Below, one piece after another: positions 6,429-14,813 of a stretch of DNA of 41,032 nucleotides. The position numbers were made by a program, and so were the translations under genes. Each line of letters opens with the position of its first letter. Position 1 is the stretch's first letter. Source of the stretch: a virus; IMG/VR virus record IMGVR_UViG_3300035670_000515, positions 1 through 41,032 of that record; one strand, written 5' to 3'. Under the pieces are notes generated by a model, which saw only the letters and a list, made by a program, of their open reading frames with translations, was not told the DNA's origin and ran no database searches.

Positions 6429-7363
6429 TTTTATATCTCATTCAATATTTATCCGATTTATGTGCTTCTTTTTCTTATGTCGTAGCAAAAAAATTCTATC
6501 AAAATGTTTTTTATTCAACAACAGAAATGTTTGCTTACTGCAATATCTATTTGTTAATTTTGATGTTATGTATAAACCCGATTTTAAAGAATAGATATAA
6601 CTTTAATCTTTTAAATCTTAAAGACTATCTTAAAAACAAAACAATTATTTATGTAACATTATTAAGTGTTTTGACTTCATATATAAAAACCATTTTACTC
6701 AGCAATCTGTTTAATGTATCACAACTTACTTTGCGTAGTTATTCAATCATGTGTCCTTTCATAACACTTGGATTATGCCATATCTTTTTAAAAGACCAAA
6801 AACTAAATAAATCATTTTTATTTGCCTTCCTAATCTGTTTTGCAGGGTTTTTTCTTTTCAATTCCAATAGCCCGCTTGCGTTCGGATTCAGCATCACACT
6901 CATTGCCTATGTTATCTTTAATGGATATTCTGATTACAAACTCAAGGCTATATCACACAAAAGAGGCTTGGAAATGATGCTATTCGATAATGTAATGTTC
7001 TTGTTTGTGTCAAGCACTGTTTTTATTCTGGCATCATTTAATCAAGACTTCACAAAATCCGTTTTTGGAGTTGAGCAATTTGCTATATCAAAACTATTTA
7101 ATACCCAAAACATTATTCCTGTTTTTGCTCTTGCAGTTCTATCTTTCTTTGCTCATAATTTTAAAATGCTTTCCTATAAGGCAAAACATATAGCAGGCAT
7201 AATTATTATAGGAATATTTTTTAAATCATTCAATAGTATTCTTATGACTTACATTGAACATGATATAATACCAACAATGACACAGTCAATAGGAATAGTC
7301 ATTATGTGTATAGGATTAAGTTTTTTTATGTATAAAAATTATGCAAAAAACAAAAAATTTTAA
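6425..7363 (+). CDS. DMT/EamA-like membrane transporter (cargo gene)
   Basis: A 312-residue protein almost entirely made of hydrophobic helices (about nine or ten), the size and layout of drug/metabolite transporter superfamily (EamA-type) permeases. The stretch SYSIMCPFITLGLCHIFLKDQKLNKSFLFAFLICFAGFFLF resembles the EamA pattern at the end of the first half ('P-(F/I)..LL..LFL.E......G..LI..GV.L'). The substrate cannot be told. The gene sits between the primase and SNF2 helicase genes, overlaps the primase stop by ATGA, and its base composition looks even more AT-rich than its neighbours, suggesting acquisition from a host. It could move a nutrient, or alter the membrane to block other phages. 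Fold confidence is moderate; function is inference. Confidence 0.7.
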   Translation: MILYLIQYLSDLCASFSYVVAKKFYQNVFYSTTEMFAYCNIYLLILMLCINPILKNRYNFNLLNLKDYLKNKTIIYVTLLSVLTSYIKTILLSNLFNVSQLTLRSYSIMCPFITLGLCHIFLKDQKLNKSFLFAFLICFAGFFLFNSNSPLAFGFSITLIAYVIFNGYSDYKLKAISHKRGLEMMLFDNVMFLFVSSTVFILASFNQDFTKSVFGVEQFAISKLFNTQNIIPVFALAVLSFFAHNFKMLSYKAKHIAGIIIIGIFFKSFNSILMTYIEHDIIPTMTQSIGIVIMCIGLSFFMYKNYAKNKKF

Positions 7364-7367
7364 ATAT

Positions 7368-7562
7368 ATGAAAATAATGCTTGACAATAAAAAACAATAT
7401 ATGTATATAATAAATAAGTTAGAGATGGAAAGCCACTTGACCGAACGCAAAGTAATAGAAAACCTAGCGTTTGCGAATGTGCAAGTATATAAAACGCAAG
7501 TAGGTTTCAATGCCGAAGTCTCTAACGATAAAAATAATTTGTGGGAATTATGGGTAAGTTAA
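7368..7562 (+). CDS. Small hypothetical protein, 64 aa (start uncertain)
   Basis: Unrecognised small protein between the transporter and helicase genes. Starts at 7341, 7368, 7374, 7398 and 7425 are in frame. I list 7368 (context AAATATATGAAAATAATG, five bases after the transporter stop). However, a promoter at 7381-7409 lies inside this version, so transcripts from it would use ATG 7425 and give a 45-residue product beginning MESHLTERKVIENLAF. The C-terminus overlaps the helicase start by 13 bases, consistent with coupling. Confidence 0.5.
   Translation: MKIMLDNKKQYMYIINKLEMESHLTERKVIENLAFANVQVYKTQVGFNAEVSNDKNNLWELWVS
7381..7409 (+). promoter_or_regulatory. Sigma70-like promoter for the helicase-polymerase genes
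   Basis: TTGACA (7381-7386), 17 bases, then TATATA (7404-7409) preceded by ATG, a TG-extended -10; TATAAT at 7406-7411 is an alternative. The block AATAATGCTTGACAATAA is repeated exactly around 38551 upstream of the early genes, which argues for a conserved signal rather than chance. Confidence 0.6.
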
Positions 7563-9118
7563 AAAAAATAAGAGATAGGTTTTATTTCCTAGCAGAACAT
7601 GAACACGAGCGTTCGCTTGTGAAATTCAAATGGGATGCTGATAATAAAGCGTTCTATCTTGATGACTATGTTAAAGCTAATAAGATTAAAGAATATGCAA
7701 CTGACGAAGCTACTAAAAAATATTTTGAATATTTATCTAGCAACAATATAGGCTCTTACGGACAAGAACCAATAGAAAAAATGAGGCAGGTTGATGGGGT
7801 GTTTCCATACCAAGCAAGAGGTGTCCAAGAAATAACAATGAGATTGCACCAATATAAATGTGCGTTGCTTGCAGATGAGCAAGGTCTCGGTAAGACAATT
7901 CAAATGGCTAAACTAATCGGAGATGTATTTACCAGTTCAGTATTAAGCGGCGAAGGCGGTATAAAGATTTTAATTGTATGCCCAGCATCGTTGAAATTAA
8001 ACTGGAAAAAAGAACTGTTAGAATGGTGCGAAGCTGTAGAAAGAACTTTAGACATCCAAGTTATAACCTCATCTAAAGATTGGATTAATCCAGATGCAAG
8101 AATAGTGATTGTGAATTACGACCTATTAACAAAAGAGCATGTTCAAAGTGAAATAAAGAAAGCAAGATTTTATATGTGTATATGCGACGAAGCCCACTAT
8201 CTTAAGAATGCTAGAGCATCAAGAACTAAAGCGGCTGCTAAGATTATGAAAGACATACAATACAATATCGCATTGACCGGAACACCTATATTGAATAAAC
8301 CTATCGAGTTGTATTCGCTGTTGAAATGTTTGAAAGCGACTGACATCTTGAAACCTTATGATACATTTAGACCATTTGCCTTTAGATACTGCAATGCTTT
8401 TGATGGCACTTGGGGATTTGATGCTAGCGGGCATAGCAATCTTGACGAACTTAATTTTAGACTACGCTCAACAGTTATGGTTCGTAGAGAAAAGAAAGAA
8501 GTGTTATCACAACTACCCGATAAGAGTTATCAGATTATACCTTTGGAAGCGGATAAAAAATCGAAAGAGATTTGCGAAAGCTTGAGCAAGTTAAACCTAA
8601 AACAACTGGAAGAGAAACCAGAATTGGGGTCTGTTGGAGAGATTGCGAAATTAAGACATGAACTTGCATTGACAAAGCTTGATGATTGTATCATACATAT
8701 TAAGGATGTGTTGGAAGATAAACAAAAGTTAGTTGTGTTCGCACATCATAAAGCCGTGATAGAAAAAATTGCGGAAGCATTAAAAGAATTTTGCCCTGTT
8801 GTATTTGATGGTAGCACATCAATGACCAACAAGAATAAGGCGGTTGAGTCGTTTCAAAACGATGAGGCTTGTCGTGTTTTCATTGGGCAGATACAATCCG
8901 CCGGAGTTGGTATCACATTAACGGCGGCGGATACAGTGGTGTTTGTTGAGTCTTCTTGGGTTCCTGGTGAAGTCGAGCAGGCGGTAGATAGATGCCATCG
9001 TATTGGGCAAAAGAATAATGTTCTAGCCCAATTCCTAACAGTAAGTGGCAGCATAGACGAAGTCATGTTGCATTCTATTGTGAAGAAAAAAAGTGTGATA
9101 AACCGTGTTATGAAATGA
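7550..9118 (+). CDS. SNF2-type DEAH-box helicase/translocase
   Basis: A 522-residue superfamily 2 ATPase. Motif I ADEQGLGKT lies around residues 108-116, motif II DEAH around 213-216, motif III is LTGTPILNKP, and motif VI VDRCHRIGQ is around 478-487, the SNF2/Rad54-like signature set. Phage members remodel or translocate on DNA and probably assist replication restart or recombination with the nearby DUF2800 and ssDNA-binding proteins. I use ATG 7550 (MGKLKKIRDRF); a GTG at 7541 is also in frame. It overlaps the preceding small gene by 13 bases, and 16 bases separate it from the next gene. Confidence 0.9.
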   Translation: MGKLKKIRDRFYFLAEHEHERSLVKFKWDADNKAFYLDDYVKANKIKEYATDEATKKYFEYLSSNNIGSYGQEPIEKMRQVDGVFPYQARGVQEITMRLHQYKCALLADEQGLGKTIQMAKLIGDVFTSSVLSGEGGIKILIVCPASLKLNWKKELLEWCEAVERTLDIQVITSSKDWINPDARIVIVNYDLLTKEHVQSEIKKARFYMCICDEAHYLKNARASRTKAAAKIMKDIQYNIALTGTPILNKPIELYSLLKCLKATDILKPYDTFRPFAFRYCNAFDGTWGFDASGHSNLDELNFRLRSTVMVRREKKEVLSQLPDKSYQIIPLEADKKSKEICESLSKLNLKQLEEKPELGSVGEIAKLRHELALTKLDDCIIHIKDVLEDKQKLVVFAHHKAVIEKIAEALKEFCPVVFDGSTSMTNKNKAVESFQNDEACRVFIGQIQSAGVGITLTAADTVVFVESSWVPGEVEQAVDRCHRIGQKNNVLAQFLTVSGSIDEVMLHSIVKKKSVINRVMK

Positions 9119-9134
9119 TTTTATTTTTTGTCTT

Positions 9135-9650
9135 ATGTCTAGTATTTTAATTTTACAAACAAACCTTGAGGGTTTGAACCAAACTCTTTACTCCCTACAA
9201 GGTGTAGAGAAATCTCGTGAACTATCTTTGGCTATTACCAAAGTGGAAGAGGCTATTATGTGGCTTGAGAAAGCTGAATATTTAGCACATCCTACGCTGT
9301 TTGATAATGTTCCAACGCAGGAAAATCCAAACCAAGGTATGCTTAATTTTGACGCACCAGCGGAAGAAGCAAAACCAAAAGCAACTCGCAAGAAAGCAGA
9401 ACCGAGAGTAGAGAAAGTAATCCTAACAGGTAATCCAAATGTTGTTGGTCTTGTCGTTGAAGATACACAACCAGTTGAAATGAAATGCCCACCAGTTGAT
9501 GATGTCCGTATGGCGTTCAAGAAGTATGTTGAAACAAACGGAACTGAAAATGGAAATGCTGCTTTAATCAAACATGGTGCTGAAAAGATTTCAGAGCTAT
9601 ATGCTAAAGGTGATAATGTTGTTATTAATTTTTATAATTCAATTGTATGA
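9135..9650 (+). CDS. Protein with Acb2/Tad1-like helical signature; possible anti-defence sponge
   Basis: The N-terminal 50 residues contain SRELSLAITKVEEAIMWLEKAE (about 27-48). This resembles the 'R-x-x-(S/A)LAxTxLEEAxMW' helix seen in phage proteins of the Acb2/Tad1 helical-hairpin group, whose studied members bind cyclic oligonucleotide or cyclic ADP-ribose signals of CBASS and Thoeris defence. Next come a Pro/Lys/Ala-rich linker (about 60-100) and a C-terminal module (VDDVRMAFKKYVETNG...LIKHGAEKISEL) of a type I associate with phage replication accessory proteins. The gene is co-transcribed with recombination genes and overlaps the next start by ATGA. The sponge role is inference from one motif. 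Confidence 0.65.
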   Translation: MSSILILQTNLEGLNQTLYSLQGVEKSRELSLAITKVEEAIMWLEKAEYLAHPTLFDNVPTQENPNQGMLNFDAPAEEAKPKATRKKAEPRVEKVILTGNPNVVGLVVEDTQPVEMKCPPVDDVRMAFKKYVETNGTENGNAALIKHGAEKISELYAKGDNVVINFYNSIV

Positions 9651-9955
9651 AAAATTATTTATCTGCCCAAGAGGTATTTGGAACTGGGGCTGTTGGGTTG
9701 TCAATAGCTATAGATAAACTTAACAATGCAGAAGTTAAAGATGTAAATCATTTTTTATTATACGATGAGAATGATTTCTATCTCGGTGCTAATTTATCTA
9801 CATTGAATATTTTGGCAAAAATAAAACCAAAATTTGAGTTTGTCCGTTTAGATAGCTGCCACTACGCAGGAAATAATTTTATCATAAATAATTTGGAAAT
9901 ATTTTTTATACCAAAAAAATTAGATAGTAGTATTATAAAATTTTATTTATATTAA
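9647..9955 (+). CDS. Hypothetical protein, 102 aa
   Basis: Unrecognised. It begins MKNYLSAQEVFGTGAVGLSIAIDKLNN, then becomes a beta-rich and very hydrophobic C-terminal half (NNFIINNLEIFFIPKKLDSSIIKFYLY) with no clear membrane helix. The ATGA overlap with the preceding stop implies translational coupling. More AT-rich than the flanking helicase and DUF2800 genes, it may be a recent insertion. Only three bases separate it from the next gene. Confidence 0.6.
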   Translation: MKNYLSAQEVFGTGAVGLSIAIDKLNNAEVKDVNHFLLYDENDFYLGANLSTLNILAKIKPKFEFVRLDSCHYAGNNFIINNLEIFFIPKKLDSSIIKFYLY

Positions 9956-9958
9956 TAT

Positions 9959-11113
9959 ATGAACGAAGTTAAAGCACACTCACATTTATCAGCGTCATCT
10001 GCTCATAGATGGTTTAACTGCCCTGGCTCCGTAGGCTTATCAAAGCTTATGCCACCGCAGGAATCATCTAAGTATGCAGAAGAAGGCACACTTGCCCACG
10101 CATGGTTAGAGTATAAACTACATAAAGCTTTGTTTGGGAAAGAGATTGAAAAGCCAGCAGGTGAATTAACAGAAGAGATGGAAGAAGCTGTTGATGTTGC
10201 ACTAAACTATATTGGTGATAAGTTTATGTATGCTAAAGAGAAAGACATCTTAATCGAAGGTCGTTTTGATTTAAGCTACATACACGAAGGTATGTTTGGA
10301 ACTGCTGACTTCTCAGGTATCACACCGGACGGAGAATTATTTGTGATAGACTACAAGCACGGCAAAGGTGTTGTGGTATCTATAGAAGATAATAAGCAAT
10401 TGTTATTCTATTCTGTCGGGGCAGTAAATCACTTTGATGTAGCAGCAGACACTAAAGTAACCATGGTTATTATACAGCCAAGAGCGATGGGAAACCCAAT
10501 CAAAGAACAGACATTAACTGCTGGAGAAATACACGACTGGACAAATATATTGATAGAGAAAGCAAGAGAAGCAGACCAAGAGAATGCCCCGCTTAAAGCA
10601 GGTCAGCATTGTAAATGGTGCCCGGCACAAAGCAGATGCCCAGCAATGGCGAAGGAAATGTTTGGTGATGTGGTAAAGATACCAGTATCAGAAATTAAAA
10701 GGAGAGAGCTACCGAAACCGGAGCTATTACCAAAGGAACAGTTGATTAATATAATCAGTCATAAAGATATAATAGAATCTTGGTTAGAAGCATGCTTTGG
10801 TTTCCTGCAAGGGGCTGCCATAGCCGGTGAAACTATACCGGGATACAAGCTTGTTCGTCGCACAGGTCATCGTAGATGGTCTAACGAGGAAGAAGTTATA
10901 AAGAAATTTGAGTCCTTAGGGGATGACATTTATGTCATTAAACCGAAGGAACTTAAATCGCCCGCCCAATTGGAGAAGCTGAAAGGCATCGACAAGAAAG
11001 GCGTAGCTTCAATGGCGTTCACACCGGAGATAGGGATTACCCTTGTCCCCGAGTCGGACAAAAGAGAGGCGGTCGCAGGCGTTAGTGCCGACCAAATGTT
11101 TTCAAAATGTTAA
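9959..11113 (+). CDS. DUF2800 PD-(D/E)XK nuclease-like protein with four-cysteine cluster
   Basis: This 384-residue protein matches the DUF2800 family: HSHLSASSAHRWFNCPGS at the N-terminus, then GTADF (Asp117) and LFVIDYKHGKG (Asp131, Lys133), the nuclease-fold motifs. Four cysteines (21, 218, 221, 227, the last three in HCKWCPAQSRC) are placed as in Cas4/AddB-type iron-sulfur nucleases. It probably resects or processes DNA ends during phage recombination, working with the DUF2815 protein encoded right after it. That pairing is a recurring phage arrangement. Start ATG 9959 gives the usual N-terminus. Confidence 0.88.
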   Translation: MNEVKAHSHLSASSAHRWFNCPGSVGLSKLMPPQESSKYAEEGTLAHAWLEYKLHKALFGKEIEKPAGELTEEMEEAVDVALNYIGDKFMYAKEKDILIEGRFDLSYIHEGMFGTADFSGITPDGELFVIDYKHGKGVVVSIEDNKQLLFYSVGAVNHFDVAADTKVTMVIIQPRAMGNPIKEQTLTAGEIHDWTNILIEKAREADQENAPLKAGQHCKWCPAQSRCPAMAKEMFGDVVKIPVSEIKRRELPKPELLPKEQLINIISHKDIIESWLEACFGFLQGAAIAGETIPGYKLVRRTGHRRWSNEEEVIKKFESLGDDIYVIKPKELKSPAQLEKLKGIDKKGVASMAFTPEIGITLVPESDKREAVAGVSADQMFSKC

Positions 11114-11128
11114 TTATGTTTTTATTTT

Positions 11129-11686
11129 ATGTCTAATCAATCTACAAAAGTTCAAGGTGTTGTTTCTTACCCAAACCTCTTTAAAGCTAAAAGAAACAAT
11201 CTCAATGGAAAGGAAGAGTATTCTGTCGATGTTCTCATCGATAAGAAAGCCGACCTAAAAGTTGTTCACGCTGCTATCAATGCCGCTATCGAAAAGAAAT
11301 TCGGTAACGACCCAAAGAAGCATCCGAAGAACTTAAAGTCTCCTTTGAAAGATGGTGATGAGAAAGGAACTCCAGAGTATGCTGGTAAGTTCTATATCAC
11401 ATGTAAAGCAAACGCTGCTGAAGCTAAGCTTATCTTGTGTGATAATACTCTACAACCATTGCAACATCCGTCTGACATCCAAGGTGGAGATTTTGTCAAT
11501 GTAAATGTCAACTTCTATGCTTACGATGCAAATGGAAACAGGGGTGTATCCGCTGGATTACAAGGTGTTCAATTAGTTCGCAAGACTGATAAGCCTTTCT
11601 CCGGAAGACCATCTCGTGCAGAGGATATGTTCGAATCCTTTGCTGATGATTCTTATGCAGAACAAAATTCAGAAATGTTTGCGTAA
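11129..11686 (+). CDS. DUF2815-type single-stranded DNA-binding protein
   Basis: A 185-residue protein of the DUF2815 type: residues 1-20 SNQSTKVQGVVSYPNLFKAK, a middle GDEKGTPEYAGKFYITCKAN, then GGDFVNVNVNFYAYDANGNRGVSAGLQGVQLVRKTD, an OB-fold-like beta region, and an acidic C-terminal tail rich in Glu/Asp ending EMFA. Such tails recruit partners in ssDNA-binding proteins. It lies between the DUF2800 nuclease and the DNA polymerase and should coat single strands in replication and strand annealing. Confidence 0.85.
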   Translation: MSNQSTKVQGVVSYPNLFKAKRNNLNGKEEYSVDVLIDKKADLKVVHAAINAAIEKKFGNDPKKHPKNLKSPLKDGDEKGTPEYAGKFYITCKANAAEAKLILCDNTLQPLQHPSDIQGGDFVNVNVNFYAYDANGNRGVSAGLQGVQLVRKTDKPFSGRPSRAEDMFESFADDSYAEQNSEMFA

Positions 11687-11704
11687 TAATTATTTTGTGG
11701 GGTT

Positions 11705-13669
11705 ATGATTTATATAGACTTTGAAACTTATTCAGAATCAAACATCAAGAAGTCCGGTGCGTGGGGGTATTCTATACACCCATCAACCGAGATTCTTTGT
11801 ATGGCTTTTGCTATTGACGACGAACCTGTAGATATTTGGACACCGGATAACGGTTGCAATTTAGATAGAGTGTTCGCTCTCATTAGCGAAGGCAGTCTTG
11901 TAGAAGCTCATAACGCTTTCTTCGAAAGAAGTATATGGCAGAATGTCGCTGTAAAAAAACTTGGTTTCCCACAAGTCCAAGCGAACCAATGGCGATGTTC
12001 TGCCGCCAGAGTTGCGGCTTTGGCATTACCTCGTTCACTCGAGGATGCCGCAGAGAAATTAGAATGTATCAATCAAAAGGATACAACAGGTAAAAGAATA
12101 ATGATGCAGTTATGCACACCAAAGACTTCAACAAAGAAGGATGAGAATACAAGATTTTTAAAAGAACTATATCCGGAAAAATACGAAACGCTTTACGAAT
12201 ACTGTAAGCAGGATGTGGAGACTGAAAGAGAAATCTCCCACCGCACAAGACCATTGCGTGATGCAGAGCAAGACCTATGGTTATTAGACCAAGAGATAAA
12301 CAGCCGAGGTATATTAATAGATAAGGTTGCAGTAGAGGCTGCCATTGAGATTGCATCCAACGCAACAGCAAAGGCTCTTGACAATATACAGGCAATAACA
12401 AATGGAGTGATTACATCATTCACCCAAACAGTAGCGTGTGCTAAATGGGCAACCGACCAAGGCTACCCAATGGAAAAATTTAACAAAGCTTATTTGGCAG
12501 AGAAGATGGAGACAGATGATATGCCAGAGAAAGTTAAGAAGGTTATAGAATTACGCCAGAACTTCGGGAAGACAAGCGTTGCGAAGTATCAAGCAATGTT
12601 AGATTGTATGGGAGAAGACAACCGCATAAGAGATAACTATATGTATCATGGTGCGTCCACTGGTAGATGGTCTGGAAAAAATGTTCAGTTCCAAAACCTA
12701 CCAAGAGGGAAAATAAAAGACATGAACACAGCAATAGAAATATTAAAGATGAGAAGCGAACCAATGATTGATATGTGTTATGGTACGGGAACAATGGATT
12801 TCCTATCGTCCGCAATCCGTGGTATGATTATCGCACCGGAAGGGAAGCAGTTATATGTAGCCGATTACGCTGCGATAGAAGCCCGTGGCGTAGCATGGAT
12901 TTCTGGTCAAGAGGATTTACTCAATGACTTTAGAAATGATGGTAAAATATATGAGAAACAAGCTGCATTCACTTATGGAAAGGACATCAGCGAAATAGGC
13001 AAAGATAGTGTAGAAAGATTTGTAGGTAAAACTCTAGTGCTTGCGTGTGGTTATGGTATGGGTGCAAAGAAATTCCAGCTGACATGTGCAGGACAAAAGG
13101 TAGAACTTGATCTAGATTTCTGCGAACGAGCTGTGAAATCGTATCGTGAAAAGAACTCTAGCATCGTAAGCCAATGGTATGCGCAAGAGCGGGCGGCTAT
13201 GTTGGCAGTTAGAACAGGTCGTATGATTACGGAAGGGGTTGTAACTTGGGGAGTTAATGGAGACTTCCTATACTGCAAGCTACCAAGCGGAAGATGTCTT
13301 GCGTATTTTAAACCATCAATCAAAGATGCAAAGACCAGTTGGGGTGATACCAAAGAACAGCTTCACATCTGGGGAGAAAAAATTGTAGAGACAAGAAAGA
13401 TATGGTGTGAGTTCACAATCTATGGTGGACTTATAGTAGAGAATATAGTGCAGGCAATCTGTAGGGACTTAGTTGCGGAAGGAATGTTTGCCGTAACGAA
13501 AGCGGGGTATGATGTTATCATGCACTCCCATGACGAATTAATCTCTGAGGCTCCCATCAACTTTGGCACAGTTGAAGAGTATGAGAGGTTGATGTGTAGC
13601 ACACCAACTTGGGCTGCTGGCTTCCCTGTGAAGGCAGAAGGCTGGGCAGGTATGCGTTATAAAAAGTAA
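11705..13669 (+). CDS. Family A DNA polymerase with 3'-5' exonuclease
   Basis: A 654-residue phage replicative polymerase. The proofreading domain opens with IYIDFETYSE (Asp5, Glu7). Polymerase motif A is VADYAAIEARGVAWISG around residues 383-399; motif B corresponds to FVGKTLVLACGYGMGAKKF; motif C is MHSHDE around 605-610. The catalytic acidic residues of motifs A and C are present. There is no 5'-3' exonuclease domain, as usual for phage enzymes. It copies the genome with the primase-helicase at 4299. The start codon follows GGGGTT. Confidence 0.95.
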   Translation: MIYIDFETYSESNIKKSGAWGYSIHPSTEILCMAFAIDDEPVDIWTPDNGCNLDRVFALISEGSLVEAHNAFFERSIWQNVAVKKLGFPQVQANQWRCSAARVAALALPRSLEDAAEKLECINQKDTTGKRIMMQLCTPKTSTKKDENTRFLKELYPEKYETLYEYCKQDVETEREISHRTRPLRDAEQDLWLLDQEINSRGILIDKVAVEAAIEIASNATAKALDNIQAITNGVITSFTQTVACAKWATDQGYPMEKFNKAYLAEKMETDDMPEKVKKVIELRQNFGKTSVAKYQAMLDCMGEDNRIRDNYMYHGASTGRWSGKNVQFQNLPRGKIKDMNTAIEILKMRSEPMIDMCYGTGTMDFLSSAIRGMIIAPEGKQLYVADYAAIEARGVAWISGQEDLLNDFRNDGKIYEKQAAFTYGKDISEIGKDSVERFVGKTLVLACGYGMGAKKFQLTCAGQKVELDLDFCERAVKSYREKNSSIVSQWYAQERAAMLAVRTGRMITEGVVTWGVNGDFLYCKLPSGRCLAYFKPSIKDAKTSWGDTKEQLHIWGEKIVETRKIWCEFTIYGGLIVENIVQAICRDLVAEGMFAVTKAGYDVIMHSHDELISEAPINFGTVEEYERLMCSTPTWAAGFPVKAEGWAGMRYKK

Positions 13670-13688
13670 TTTATTTAGTTGTTAGTAT

Positions 13689-14018
13689 ATGAGTATAGAA
13701 AAAGAAAGTAGAACCTATAATGAGATAGGAAAAATCCGAAATGGTCGTCAGCAGATGCACGGTGCCGCTAAAGTTAATTTCGAAATGATAGCGAAGCTGT
13801 GGTCAGCATATACTGGAGCTGTAATATCTGCGGAGGATGTAGGATTTATGATGTCGATGTTAAAAGCTTCCCGGTATAAAGGCGGTGATAAACATAACTT
13901 TGATAATTTTGTGGATGCAGCTAATTATATTGCTCTTGCTGGAGATATGTCTAATCCATATATAGATAAGCCTATAACGCAAGAAGAAGATAGACTAAAT
14001 GAAGACATGTTTAAATAA
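13689..14018 (+). CDS. DUF6378-like conserved phage protein, 109 aa
   Basis: The sequence NFEMIAKLWSAYTGAVISAEDVGFMMSMLKASRY followed by DNFVDAANYIALAGDM fits the small phage family I know as DUF6378 (NF..IA.LWS.Y.G..I...DV..MM.LLK.AR...DN.VDAAGYAAL). Function is unknown; members usually sit in replication modules, as here between polymerase and resolvase genes. It may relate to nucleotide metabolism or DNA modification, but nothing in the sequence decides that. Confidence 0.8.
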   Translation: MSIEKESRTYNEIGKIRNGRQQMHGAAKVNFEMIAKLWSAYTGAVISAEDVGFMMSMLKASRYKGGDKHNFDNFVDAANYIALAGDMSNPYIDKPITQEEDRLNEDMFK

Positions 14019-14023
14019 TTTTT

Positions 14024-14494
14024 ATGAGTATGTATTTTATAGCACTAGACCTAGGCACTACCACTGGATGGGCTATCGGCAAAACTTTGCCGAAGCAGCA
14101 CTGCCAAAGTGGAACGGAGAATTTTAAACCAACAAGGTATCAATCCCATGGACAAAGATATATTGAGTTTAAAAATTTCTTGGTAAAAATCCACAGCAAG
14201 TATAACTTAAGCTACTGCTATTATGAAGAAGTTCGTAAGCATATTGGAACAGATGCAGCTCATATATATGGAGGTTATGTTGCTACCCTCCAAGCATGGT
14301 GCATTGAGAATAATATTGAGTATGCTGGAACTCCTGTTGGGACCATAAAGAAACATATCACCGGCAAAGGCAACGCTGGAAAAGATGATGTAATCATGGC
14401 AGTAAAAAAGAACTTAAACTTGTTCCCTAAAGACCACAATGAAGCCGATGCTATTGCGTTGTGTGATTATCATTTAGCGAACCCTAATGAGTGA
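14024..14494 (+). CDS. RuvC-like Holliday junction resolvase
   Basis: A 156-residue RNase H-fold nuclease. Acidic residues fit RuvC: Asp9 in FIALDLGTTTGWAIG, Glu68/Glu69 in YYEEVRK, Asp121/Asp122 after GKGNAGKDD, and the terminal motif NEADAIALCDYH (Glu140, Asp142). GTIKKHITGKGNAGKDDV is a typical RuvC stretch. It would resolve branched DNA before packaging. Starts at 14024 and 14030 are both possible. It is the last gene of the rightward block; its stop TGA (14492-14494) directly abuts the last base of the leftward late block. Confidence 0.9.
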   Translation: MSMYFIALDLGTTTGWAIGKTLPKQHCQSGTENFKPTRYQSHGQRYIEFKNFLVKIHSKYNLSYCYYEEVRKHIGTDAAHIYGGYVATLQAWCIENNIEYAGTPVGTIKKHITGKGNAGKDDVIMAVKKNLNLFPKDHNEADAIALCDYHLANPNE

Positions 14495-14806
14495 TTATTT
14501 CTCAGGACATTCATTTTCAGAATCTTCTATTCCTAATTTGTTCTTTATGATATCTTTCTCTTGTTTCCGCCCCATAAGATAGCTCAATAAACTAAATACA
14601 ATATTCATGGACCACCGTGCAACTTCTTTTGTAAAATGTATTCTTTCGTTTTCAAAACATAAAGATAGTATTTGTGATAGCACAATATCAGCTAAGCAAA
14701 AATAAAAACATATTTGTATAAACTTCATTTTCTGAAAATCCTGGTATACCCCCTGCTTTAAATATTTGGCGAGCCTATCAATTTTTTCTGTTTCTTTTTC
14801 ATTCAT
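14495..14806 (-). CDS. Small membrane protein, holin candidate, 103 aa
   Basis: Two hydrophobic segments are visible (about FIQICFYFCLADIVLSQILSLCF and WSMNIVFSLLSYLMG), separated by a short charged loop, with charged N- and C-terminal tails. It is the last gene of the leftward transcript, next to both spanin genes and an M15 endolysin, so a holin or antiholin role is reasonable. The assignment rests on topology and position only. Two other membrane proteins (15904 and 31022) compete for the role. Confidence 0.6.
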   Translation of the reverse strand: MNEKETEKIDRLAKYLKQGVYQDFQKMKFIQICFYFCLADIVLSQILSLCFENERIHFTKEVARWSMNIVFSLLSYLMGRKQEKDIIKNKLGIEDSENECPEK

Positions 14807-14813
14807 GGTGGTA

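Noticed and set aside
12378-12383. TTGACA in the polymerase gene
   Set aside because: No suitable -10 and no downstream gene needing a promoter; chance occurrence.
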